From JBHHYN01 sp046757565 (lineage in GTDB: Bacteria; Pseudomonadota; Gammaproteobacteria; Eutrophobiales; Eutrophobiaceae), in assembly GCA_046757565.1 (NCBI GenBank), contig JBHHYN010000152.1:1-5654 (forward strand): 5,654 nt of DNA. Reading direction: 5' to 3'. The first letter of the stretch is position 1. Every line of letters begins with the position of its first letter. Below the pieces are notes generated by a model, which worked only from the letters and a program-made list of their open reading frames with translations, was not told the origin of the DNA and did not search any database. Position numbers and translations under genes: made by a program. Shown here piece by piece: positions 1-5,654 of the stretch.

Positions 1-105
1 GTTTTTATTCAAAAGTCTTTCTTGTTAACCCACAGATTCTGCTGAAGAGCCTTATCTTTATGTTCATGACCTGCTGCCCGGGTTTTGTTGAGATACACGG
101 AACCT
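1..105. other. Downstream flank, no terminator seen
   Basis: After the large-subunit TAG stop (106-108), the remaining bases are relatively AT-rich and show no GC-rich hairpin followed by a T-tract on the minus strand. Transcription may therefore continue past the window edge, possibly into further operon genes such as an electron acceptor or cofactor-insertion factor. Confidence 0.4.
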
Positions 106-2319
106 CTATACGGCAGGGTTTTGTAATCTTGAGGGGATCAGCGGCAGATCACGTAACCGTTTGCCCGTCGCGTTGGCCACGGCATTGGCGATGGCGGCCG
201 CCACCGGTCCCTGGGAGGCTTCCCCCACCCCCAGGGAAGGTAAACCGGGCCGGTCGATCAGCTCGACCTCAATCTGCGGGACTTCGTCGAAGCGCAGGAT
301 GGGGTAACTGATCCAATCATGGGTGGTGATGGCGTCCTGCGTAAATTGTACCTGCTCCTTCAGGGTCCAGCTGCTTCCCTGAATGAGGCCGCCCTCAACC
401 TGGTTACGGACGCCGTCGGGATTGATAATCAGCCCTGCATCCACCACGGCGATAGCACGATCGAGTTTGATATCACCGCTGGCGGGGTCGATCTTAAGAA
501 AGACCGCCACGGCACAATAGGCGCCATGGTTTTTATATTGCGCAAATCCCAGGCCCTTGCCCTGTGTCCCGGCCGTTCTGAATTGTGACCAGCCACTGGT
601 TTCCCCCAGTTTTTCCAGGACCGCAATGGCCCGCTTGTCGGTCAGATGTTTGAGGCGGAATTCCAGTGGATCGGCGCCGGCAACCAGGGCCAGCTCGTCC
701 ATGAAGGACTCGATGGCAAAGACATTGGCGTAGGCGCCGAGGGCGCGCAGTGCGGAGACGCGCTGGGGCATCTGCTTCACGAAATGTTTGGTGACGCGTT
801 GATGGGGAAAGGCATAAAGCGGCACGGCGTTGCGGTCGCCGCCCCCCAGGGGAGGCGGGATATTAATCGGCGGCGGTGCCGGGACAGACCGGCTTATTTC
901 CCCTGCCGCCAGGAGTCTGCCCGCACCAACCGCACCCGCCGGCCGGGTGGAATGAGAGCAACTCCAGACATGGTACTGCCAATCGACGATGCGTCCCTGC
1001 CCATCCAGCCCTGCCTCAACCTGCATGGACATGGCCGATCCGTACGGCTCCCAGCGAAACTCATCGGCCCGGGCCCACTGCAGGCGGACCGGGCGCCCAG
1101 GCAGATGCATGGCGATAACGGCGGCATCACAGGCGGCATCGTCCGCACCGTTATGGCCATAGCATCCCGACGATTGTGTGTGAATGCAACGCACCTGTTT
1201 CTGTTTCAACCCGACCACCCTGGCAATGGCGCCGCGCAGCGGATACATCCCCTGGCCGTGACTCCAGACAGTCAGTCCCTTATCCTCTTTCAGGGCCAGG
1301 GCGATGGAAGGAGAGAGGGAGGCATGGGCCTGGTAAGGACGAGAGTAACCGGCTGAAAATCTTTTCGCTGCGTTAACGCTGCCGGGTCGCCCGGTTTCCG
1401 AGACGACGGAAACGTCCGCGGCAGTGGATCGTAACCAATCCGTCATAAGTTTTGCGTCAGGCAGCCTGCCCTGGTCCCTCCAATGAGAGTCGCTCTTCAG
1501 TCGTTCCGCGGCACGCTCGGCCTGTTCCTCCCGCTCCGCCACCACGGCCAGAAAGCCGCCGTCCTGCACAATTTTGACCACCCCCGGCATCCGGGCGGTG
1601 GTTTCTTTATCCACATCGATGAGGCGCCCCCCGGGCCTTGGGGAGCGCACCATGCGTGCGTGCAGCATGTTGGCAAGACGCAGGTCCTGGATAAAGGAGA
1701 CCTCGCCGAAGGCCTTGGCGGGGATGTCAAGACGTTTGATCGATGTGCCGACAACGGCATAGCTTGACCTTGGCTTGGTATCACCCGCGTTGGTGAGCGT
1801 CGTTTCAAATCTCTTGCCGCCAAGCAGTCTCCAGTAATCCAGTCCTGCTGCCTTATTGCCCAGATAAAACTGTCCGTTACGGACGCGGAGTCCGGAAGCC
1901 GCCACGCCCAATTCATCCGCTGCCAGCCGCATGAGGATATGGCGGGCTTCGGCGGCCGCGACGCGCAGGGCGCTACCGCTCTGTTGTACGGAGATACTGC
2001 CGAAGGTATAGGCCTCGTCAGGGGAGTGGTCCGTATCGACCCCGGCCATGCGCATACGCCCGACGGCCACATCGAGTTCCTCGGCGGCGATCTGCGCCAG
2101 GGCGGTGCGGATCCCCTGCCCCAGTTCCGATTTGCCGGAGAACAGCGTTACACTGCCGGCGGCGTCGATGCGGATCCAGGTATCCAGCTGCGAATTGTTG
2201 ACCAGGCTGCCCGGCAGCCCGCCCCGATTGTTCGCAGCCATAACAGGGATCTTGGGAGCGAGGCTGAAATAGACCGTAAGCGAACCGCTTGCCTTCAGAA
2301 ATTGCCGGCGGGTCAGCAT
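106..2319 (-). CDS. Tat-exported molybdopterin-binding large subunit (IorB/NicB-like)
   Basis: This 737-residue protein is the catalytic subunit of a xanthine-dehydrogenase-family molybdenum hydroxylase. Such enzymes hydroxylate N-heterocycles or oxidise aldehydes with oxygen from water. The N-terminus is a Tat signal, TRRQFLK at 3-9, then a hydrophobic stretch and likely cleavage after VMA (26-28). Family landmarks are GQG at 67-69, a hammerhead-domain start KRLDIPAKAFGEVSF (195-209), GQG at 355-357, GCYGHNGADDAA (385-396), RVSALRALGAYANVF (520-534), DAGLIINPDGVRNQVEGG (627-644) and GEASQGP (699-705), where E700 is the expected catalytic glutamate. The GCYGHNGADD and ALRALGAYANVF segments point to the nicotinate-dehydrogenase-B/isoquinoline-oxidoreductase branch rather than cytosolic XdhB. 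Unlike NicB of Pseudomonas putida there is no C-terminal cytochrome c region and no CxxCH motif. The start ATG overlaps the small-subunit stop (TAATG), with AGGTAAGG just upstream, which indicates translational coupling. The substrate and electron acceptor are unknown. Confidence 0.95.
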   Translation of the reverse strand: MLTRRQFLKASGSLTVYFSLAPKIPVMAANNRGGLPGSLVNNSQLDTWIRIDAAGSVTLFSGKSELGQGIRTALAQIAAEELDVAVGRMRMAGVDTDHSPDEAYTFGSISVQQSGSALRVAAAEARHILMRLAADELGVAASGLRVRNGQFYLGNKAAGLDYWRLLGGKRFETTLTNAGDTKPRSSYAVVGTSIKRLDIPAKAFGEVSFIQDLRLANMLHARMVRSPRPGGRLIDVDKETTARMPGVVKIVQDGGFLAVVAEREEQAERAAERLKSDSHWRDQGRLPDAKLMTDWLRSTAADVSVVSETGRPGSVNAAKRFSAGYSRPYQAHASLSPSIALALKEDKGLTVWSHGQGMYPLRGAIARVVGLKQKQVRCIHTQSSGCYGHNGADDAACDAAVIAMHLPGRPVRLQWARADEFRWEPYGSAMSMQVEAGLDGQGRIVDWQYHVWSCSHSTRPAGAVGAGRLLAAGEISRSVPAPPPINIPPPLGGGDRNAVPLYAFPHQRVTKHFVKQMPQRVSALRALGAYANVFAIESFMDELALVAGADPLEFRLKHLTDKRAIAVLEKLGETSGWSQFRTAGTQGKGLGFAQYKNHGAYCAVAVFLKIDPASGDIKLDRAIAVVDAGLIINPDGVRNQVEGGLIQGSSWTLKEQVQFTQDAITTHDWISYPILRFDEVPQIEVELIDRPGLPSLGVGEASQGPVAAAIANAVANATGKRLRDLPLIPSRLQNPAV

Positions 2320-2792
2320 TACGCCTTACCTGTTTTAATCAGTTTTGCCGCACGCTGTACGGCCCGGATGATACGGCTGTGGGTACCACAACGGCACAGA
2401 TGTCCGGCCAGCACCCGGATGATGTCCTGCCTGGAAGGATCGGGATTTTTTTCCAGCAGGGCGGCTGCGCTGATGATCATCCCGTTGGAGCAATAGCCGC
2501 ACTGCATGGCCTGCTCGTCGATGAACGCCTGCTGCAGGGGATGCGGCTTTGCCCTGTTGCCCAACCCCTCCAGGGTGGTGATACGACGTCCCTGCACGGT
2601 GCTGACCGGGGTTACGCAGCTGCGTGTGGAGACACCGTCGACGAGCACGGAACAGGCGCCGCACTGGGCCAGGCCGCAGCCGAAACGGGGGCCGTTCAGT
2701 TCCAGGTCATTGCGCAGGACATACAGCAGGGGGGTATCGGGGCCCGCGTCCAAGCGCCTGCTGGTGCCATTGATATTGAGTTTTATGGTCAT
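2319..2792 (-). CDS. Two-[2Fe-2S] small subunit of molybdenum hydroxylase (IorA/NicA-like)
   Basis: This 157-residue protein is the electron-transfer subunit of a xanthine-oxidase-family enzyme. It carries electrons from the molybdenum site of the large subunit to an external acceptor. The N-terminal plant-type ferredoxin domain has C39-x4-C44-x2-C47-x11-C59. The C-terminal all-helical domain has C98-x2-C101-x31-C133-x-C135. All eight ligands are present, in the spacing known for CoxS, IorA and NicA proteins, and the length is typical. I chose the ATG at 2792 because the conserved fold begins there (MTIKLNINGT). The frame stays open to a GTG at 2897, but those 35 extra residues look unlike the family. 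The chosen start has no good Shine-Dalgarno, so coupling to upstream translation or an RNA-structure effect is possible. No signal peptide is seen, so it would have to be exported folded together with the Tat-tagged large subunit. Its TAA stop shares one base with the large-subunit ATG. Confidence 0.95.
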   Translation of the reverse strand: MTIKLNINGTSRRLDAGPDTPLLYVLRNDLELNGPRFGCGLAQCGACSVLVDGVSTRSCVTPVSTVQGRRITTLEGLGNRAKPHPLQQAFIDEQAMQCGYCSNGMIISAAALLEKNPDPSRQDIIRVLAGHLCRCGTHSRIIRAVQRAAKLIKTGKA

Positions 2793-2831
2793 GATCGACC
2801 CGCACTGGTTCCGGGTAACAGGATTACTATG

Positions 2832-2873
2832 CCAGGAGGTTCTCCGGTTTGATCGAGTTTCCCTTATTAGGGA
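2832..2873 (-). other. Two small tandem hairpins before the small subunit
   Basis: On the minus strand UCCCU-AAUA-AGGGA (2860-2873) forms a 5-bp stem with a 4-nt loop. CCGGAG-AAC-CUCCUGG (2832-2847) forms a 6-bp stem with one bulged U. They lie 40 to 81 nt before the small-subunit ATG, which itself lacks a clear Shine-Dalgarno. I do not recognise a known RNA family here. They may only be part of a structured spacer. Confidence 0.3.
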
Positions 2874-2904
2874 CAGCCTCTGCTGCGGCTGGTTCACCGG
2901 TTTG
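2838..2904. repeat. Pair of 14-bp direct repeats with 53-bp period
   Basis: GGTTCTCCGGTTTG (2838-2851) and GGTTCACCGGTTTG (2891-2904) agree at 13 of 14 positions. Their starts are 53 bp apart, close to five DNA helical turns. A related CTGGTTCCGGG lies at about 2805-2815. The repeats could be binding sites for a regulator of the enzyme genes, or the remains of a short duplication. No convincing promoter boxes were found next to them. Confidence 0.45.
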
Positions 2905-2918
2905 CCCGTGACACAGCG

Positions 2919-2939
2919 GGCGGCACACAGCGTGCCGCC
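2919..2939. repeat. Intercistronic stem-loop after the receptor gene
   Basis: GGCGGCAC and GTGCCGCC form a perfect 8-bp inverted repeat around a 5-nt loop. One bulged base would extend it by two more pairs. It starts about 25 nt after the receptor stop codon. No T-tract follows on either strand, so it is not a canonical intrinsic terminator. It could protect the upstream message from 3' exonucleases or cause partial termination, setting different levels for receptor and enzyme. Confidence 0.6.
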
Positions 2940-2963
2940 GCAGTGTAAACTGGTTGCGTGTGA

Positions 2964-5396
2964 TCAGAACGTGTAGCTGACCGTACCGCCGAAGGTCCGT
3001 GGCGGCGCAAAGGCCACCGGATGCTGCAACGTATCCGGTTGCGGCGGGCCGATATTGAGGATCTGCTCCTCCTGGTTCAGGTTCTTGCCCCACAGGGCGG
3101 CGCTCCATTTTTCGTTGGAGGAACGCCAGGTAACACGGGCGCCGAAGACGCTGGCGGCCGGGCGCTTGCGGTCCGGAAGCTCACCCACATCATCGAAGGA
3201 GGCGCTGCGTCCGCGCCAGTCGCCACGGAAGGTCAAGGTGGAGCCGTCACTGAGAGGAAAGTTCAACTCCCCAACCAGGGTGCCTGTCCAGTCAACGGCG
3301 TTGTCCGGGCGGGTGCCGCTGAAATCGGTCAATGTGCCGGTGTCATCCGTGGTAAGCAGCGTATTCACAAACCTCGAATGGAGATTGGCATAGCTGCCAC
3401 TGAGGCGCAGGACGTCCGTTACCTGCCACACGGCCTCCGCTTCAACACCATGTACCTCCACGCCGCCGGCATTGGCGATAAACGCCCTGAAACCGCCGGG
3501 GACGGATAAAAATTGAGTAATCTGTATATCATCATAGTCCGTGAAAAAGCCGGTGATATTCAGGCGCAAGCGGTCAAAGAACTCGCTCTTCATACCGAAT
3601 TCGTAGTTAGTGGAGGTCTCTTCGTTAAAGGGAATCAGCGCGTCAGCAGCGCTAGCCGCCTCCGGCTGGAAACCGCCTGTCTTGTAGCCCTCGGAATAGA
3701 GTGCATAGAGCATGACATCGTCCGTGACGGCATACTGCAGTGAACCCTTCACACTGATGTTGTCCCAGTTGGCGTTGGTTTTCACCGGTGTAGCGAAGCC
3801 GCTGAAGGGACAGCCGCCGGAACCGCTGCTGGGCGCAGGGGGGCCGGAAGGAAAATCGCATATGGCGCCGGCATTCGGCACAAACACAAAACCGGTAACC
3901 TTCGGGGCCCAGCCGATGGCGGTATGGGCCAGTTGGTAGTCCTTCTCGTCACCACTCCAGCGCAGGCCGACGGTGCCGCTGATCTTATCGGTGAAGTCTA
4001 GACTCAGTTCACCGAAGCCGCCAAAGGATTCCGTGTCGCCACTGGATATCTTTGTGTCCAGGGTCAGTGGGTTACCAGCATTGCGGCCATTAGGCCCGCC
4101 GGGCTGGACATAAAAACGGTTTTCATCGTTGCGGTCATGGTCATCATTGAGGTAGTAGAAGCCCAACAGCCATTTGACCCCGATACCCCCCAGCCAGTTC
4201 AAACGGTAACCGCCCCCGGCATGGTTGTCCACCCGCACCTCTTGGGTGAACGAATGGGCATCATTGATGGTGCGCTGGAACAGCACGTTCGACGGCGTAC
4301 CCTGGGCGTCCAGCAGGTAACTGGAATCACCGTCCAGGTAGCCGGTTATCCAGGTGGCGCTGATGCTGTCGGTGACATTCCAGACCACTTCCGAGGTGAG
4401 GTTGAGGATGTTTCGGGTCAGGAAAAAGTCCTGCCCGGAGGAGATCTCCGTCTTGTGGACATCACAGGGATCGGTAAAGTCAGGAAAGGAGGTCTCTGGA
4501 ACAACACCACCACCCGCGAAGGTAGGATGAAAATTAGGTGGGCCTGGTGGAGCAAAGACAACCTGTGGCTTGGTACAGTCCTGGGAACGGCGCACCGGCG
4601 CATCGTCATCGTCGCGATTGAATTCGGCCTTGAAGTAGACCTGCAGGTTACTGACGGGATTAAACAGCAGGGAACCACGGACACTGGTATTTTGCTGTCC
4701 ATCAAGACCATTGCCGGTGGAGCGGGACTCCGTAGTGCCGTCATTGGTATCAAAATGAACAGCCAGGCGGCCTGCCAGATTATTCATCAAACCGCCGCTG
4801 ACATAGGCATCCACATTATAGGCTTGAAAGTCACCGGCGCCCAGGGTCAGGCCGGCCTCGAACTCCTGTGTGGGCCGTTTGGTGATAATATGCACCAGCC
4901 CGGCCGAGGCGTTACGGCCAAAGGAGGTACCCTGTGGGCCGCGCAGGATCTCCACCCGCTCCACATCGAAGAACGCCGGGTTTTTCATGAAGTCCTTAGA
5001 GATCACCACGTTATCGATGACTGACTGTACCGATGAATCGCCGGAGGTGCCCTCGGTCTGGGAGCTGTTGCCCCGCATGCTGTATTCGTCCTGTACCTTA
5101 TTGAAACGGATGTAGGTGGTGCCAGGGGAAAACTGGATAATATCATGGACCTTGCCGATACCCTGCGCCTCCAGGTACTCGTCGCTCATTGCGTTCACCG
5201 ACACCGGTGTATCCTGCAGACTCTCCTTATAGCGTCTGGCGGTGACCGTTACCTCTTCCAGGACCGCCCCTTGGGCGAAGAGCTGTGGCACCGGTGCAGT
5301 CAACAGCATGAGCACAGCGGCCAGCGTGAAAACAGTAGAAGCACGATGCGATCCCCGGATAGGGCGCAACGCGGATACGATTTCTGAGATAAACAT
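2964..5396 (-). CDS. TonB-dependent outer-membrane receptor
   Basis: This 810-residue protein is an outer-membrane gated channel that imports a ligand using energy from TonB-ExbB-ExbD. The N-terminus is an Sec signal peptide: a basic stretch at residues 11-19, a hydrophobic core at about 21-37, and likely cleavage after LFA (39-41). A TonB-box-like segment, EEVTVTA, lies at 47-53. The plug domain covers about 56-175 and contains VERVEILRGPQGTSFGRN (145-162), the family's hallmark. The beta-barrel covers about 180-810, with YALYSEGYKTGGF near 563-575 and a terminal YTF suited to BAM-dependent assembly. The length is normal for the family. I chose the ATG at 5396 over an in-frame TTG at 5414 because a strong GGGGAGGG Shine-Dalgarno sits 8 nt before it. 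The only four cysteines form two local pairs (274/311 and 513/529). It is the first gene of an apparent operon with a molybdenum hydroxylase, so its ligand is probably that enzyme's substrate or a related compound (inference). The ligand cannot be read from sequence. Confidence 0.95.
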   Translation of the reverse strand: MFISEIVSALRPIRGSHRASTVFTLAAVLMLLTAPVPQLFAQGAVLEEVTVTARRYKESLQDTPVSVNAMSDEYLEAQGIGKVHDIIQFSPGTTYIRFNKVQDEYSMRGNSSQTEGTSGDSSVQSVIDNVVISKDFMKNPAFFDVERVEILRGPQGTSFGRNASAGLVHIITKRPTQEFEAGLTLGAGDFQAYNVDAYVSGGLMNNLAGRLAVHFDTNDGTTESRSTGNGLDGQQNTSVRGSLLFNPVSNLQVYFKAEFNRDDDDAPVRRSQDCTKPQVVFAPPGPPNFHPTFAGGGVVPETSFPDFTDPCDVHKTEISSGQDFFLTRNILNLTSEVVWNVTDSISATWITGYLDGDSSYLLDAQGTPSNVLFQRTINDAHSFTQEVRVDNHAGGGYRLNWLGGIGVKWLLGFYYLNDDHDRNDENRFYVQPGGPNGRNAGNPLTLDTKISSGDTESFGGFGELSLDFTDKISGTVGLRWSGDEKDYQLAHTAIGWAPKVTGFVFVPNAGAICDFPSGPPAPSSGSGGCPFSGFATPVKTNANWDNISVKGSLQYAVTDDVMLYALYSEGYKTGGFQPEAASAADALIPFNEETSTNYEFGMKSEFFDRLRLNITGFFTDYDDIQITQFLSVPGGFRAFIANAGGVEVHGVEAEAVWQVTDVLRLSGSYANLHSRFVNTLLTTDDTGTLTDFSGTRPDNAVDWTGTLVGELNFPLSDGSTLTFRGDWRGRSASFDDVGELPDRKRPAASVFGARVTWRSSNEKWSAALWGKNLNQEEQILNIGPPQPDTLQHPVAFAPPRTFGGTVSYTF

Positions 5397-5404
5397 TAGA
5401 AATA

Positions 5405-5412
5405 CCCTCCCC
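5405..5412 (-). promoter_or_regulatory. Strong Shine-Dalgarno of the receptor gene
   Basis: GGGGAGGG on the minus strand lies 8 nt before the ATG at 5396. This site decides the start: the alternative TTG at 5414 would sit upstream of it and has no comparable ribosome binding site. Confidence 0.8.
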
Positions 5413-5496
5413 AAAAGGTTTTTACTTTAAATATGTCGATAGCTTTTAAAAAATTGCCCCTGCGGCGCTACGTTCTTCGACGTATCTCCCAACCGC
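5411..5496 (-). promoter_or_regulatory. Structured 5' leader, glycine-riboswitch-like (partial match)
   Basis: Read as RNA on the minus strand, the leader has GGGAGA (5485-5490), then a 5-bp hairpin UACGU/ACGUA with a 6-nt loop (5469-5484), then GCGCCGCAGGGGCAA (5454-5468). The glycine riboswitch aptamer has this order: GGAGA, a hairpin, then a segment like CGCCGAAGGAGCAA. An A/U-rich stretch follows (5421-5453) that could form a third helix. It is followed by AACCUUUUGG (5411-5420), in the place of the family's AACUCUCAGG, which could pair with GGGAG mostly through G-U pairs. The 3' conserved element is thus degenerate, so this may be a divergent, decayed or merely similar RNA. The Shine-Dalgarno begins within this 3' element, which would suit control of translation initiation. 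Confidence 0.35.
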
Positions 5497-5510
5497 TTTA
5501 GTCTTTAACT

Positions 5511-5539
5511 ATTATAGACTAGATCACAGGGGCTGCAAA
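5511..5539 (-). promoter_or_regulatory. Sigma70-type promoter of the receptor operon
   Basis: On the minus strand the -10 box is a perfect TATAAT (plus-strand positions 5511-5516). A 17-bp spacer separates it from TTTGCA (5534-5539), which matches the -35 consensus at four of six positions. The predicted start of transcription is near 5504, giving a leader of about 108 nt before the receptor ATG. The -35 box lies entirely inside the palindromic operator at 5534-5547. The call rests on consensus and spacing only. Confidence 0.65.
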
Positions 5540-5547
5540 CGTTTGCA
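5534..5547. promoter_or_regulatory. LacI/PurR-family operator palindrome
   Basis: TGCAAACGTTTGCA is a perfect 14-bp palindrome with the central CG step typical of LacI/GalR-family operators. Its inner 12 bases, GCAAACGTTTGC, equal the core of the well-known PurR consensus. It covers the predicted -35 box of the receptor promoter, so binding there should block RNA polymerase, and repression is the expected mode. No LacI-family gene lies in this window, so the regulator must be encoded elsewhere. Confidence 0.65.
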
Positions 5548-5654
5548 ATGCCGAAAACGGCCAAAACCATGAATATTTACCCCTATTCTCCCGCAATCAA
5601 AGGGGTCACCCATTAGCCGTCTCCTGTCAAGCGGGCGAATAAAATCCTGAGTAT
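5548..5654. other. Upstream flank without a convincing gene
   Basis: No substantial reading frame crosses this edge region. It contains a short GCCG/CGGC inverted repeat (5550-5561), a 9-nt GGGTCACCC imperfect palindrome, and a consensus-like TTGACA on the minus strand (5625-5630) with no matching -10 box at proper spacing. A 29-codon minus-strand frame (5524-5613) with an AGGAG motif upstream runs into the operator and is noted in the findings. Confidence 0.5.

Noticed and set aside
5..67. 20-codon minus-strand frame downstream of the large subunit
   Set aside because: It is very short, has only a weak and closely spaced AGG before the ATG, and encodes no recognisable peptide.
838..862. GC-rich inverted repeat within the large-subunit gene
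   Set aside because: The CCGCC/GGCGG symmetry arises from a conserved PPPLGGG protein segment, so it is better explained by coding than by RNA structure.
646..1356. 236-codon open frame on the plus strand
   Set aside because: It lies fully opposite the large-subunit gene, whose protein motifs are clear. Its own product shows no recognisable motif, and such frames are expected opposite GC-rich genes.
4137..5024. 295-codon open frame on the plus strand
   Set aside because: It is antisense to the receptor plug and barrel region, has no family resemblance and no supporting start signals. It is a shadow frame.
5412..5414. TTG as start of the receptor gene
   Set aside because: It would lie upstream of the strong Shine-Dalgarno at 5405-5412. 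The ATG at 5396 has ideal spacing and gives a normal signal peptide.
5519..5528. CRP-like half-site TGTGATCTAG between operator and -10 box
   Set aside because: The second half-site is a poor match, and the position between -35 and -10 does not suit activation by CRP.
5524..5613. Weak likeness of the small frame's IGVNIHGFGRF to the start of GAPDH (INGFGRIGR)
   Set aside because: It is a short stretch needing an insertion, it is followed by a stop, and no other GAPDH sequence is nearby. It is most likely chance.
1..5654. CRISPR array, tRNA, rRNA, insertion sequence or prophage
   Set aside because: No regularly spaced repeats, no transposase or integrase frames, no terminal inverted repeats and no tRNA- or rRNA-like segments were seen.

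Overview
The window comes from a Gram-negative bacterium, most likely a proteobacterium. The evidence is an outer-membrane TonB-dependent receptor with an Sec signal and a C-terminal Phe, a twin-arginine signal on a molybdenum hydroxylase, and a LacI/PurR-type operator. A gammaproteobacterium is plausible, but the sequence alone does not prove it. All three convincing genes lie on the minus strand, so the transcription unit reads from right to left.

Layout in the direction of transcription: (1) 5397-5654 is the upstream control region. It holds a near-consensus sigma70 promoter (perfect TATAAT), a perfect 14-bp LacI/PurR-type palindrome covering the -35 box, and a leader of about 108 nt whose core resembles a glycine-riboswitch aptamer. 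It ends in a strong Shine-Dalgarno. (2) 2964-5396 encodes a TonB-dependent outer-membrane receptor (810 aa). (3) 2793-2963 is a 171-bp intercistronic region with an 8-bp perfect stem-loop, two smaller stem-loops and a 14-bp near-perfect direct repeat. (4) 2319-2792 encodes the small two-[2Fe-2S] subunit of an isoquinoline/nicotinate-dehydrogenase-type molybdenum hydroxylase (157 aa). (5) 106-2319 encodes its large molybdopterin-binding subunit (737 aa), with a Tat signal and a start codon that overlaps the small-subunit stop (TAATG). (6) 1-105 is noncoding as far as can be seen and has no evident terminator, so the operon may continue beyond the window.

Inferred working model: the receptor brings a scarce or bulky substrate across the outer membrane. 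A Tat-exported molybdenum hydroxylase then oxidises or hydroxylates it in the periplasm and passes electrons through its two [2Fe-2S] clusters to an acceptor not encoded here. The substrate is unknown. The operator core is identical to that of PurR sites and the leader looks glycine-riboswitch-like, so a purine- or glycine-linked signal is a testable idea, but sugar-responsive LacI-family control is equally possible. The most unusual part of the window is the dense control region in front of the receptor, combined with the receptor/periplasmic-hydroxylase pairing.
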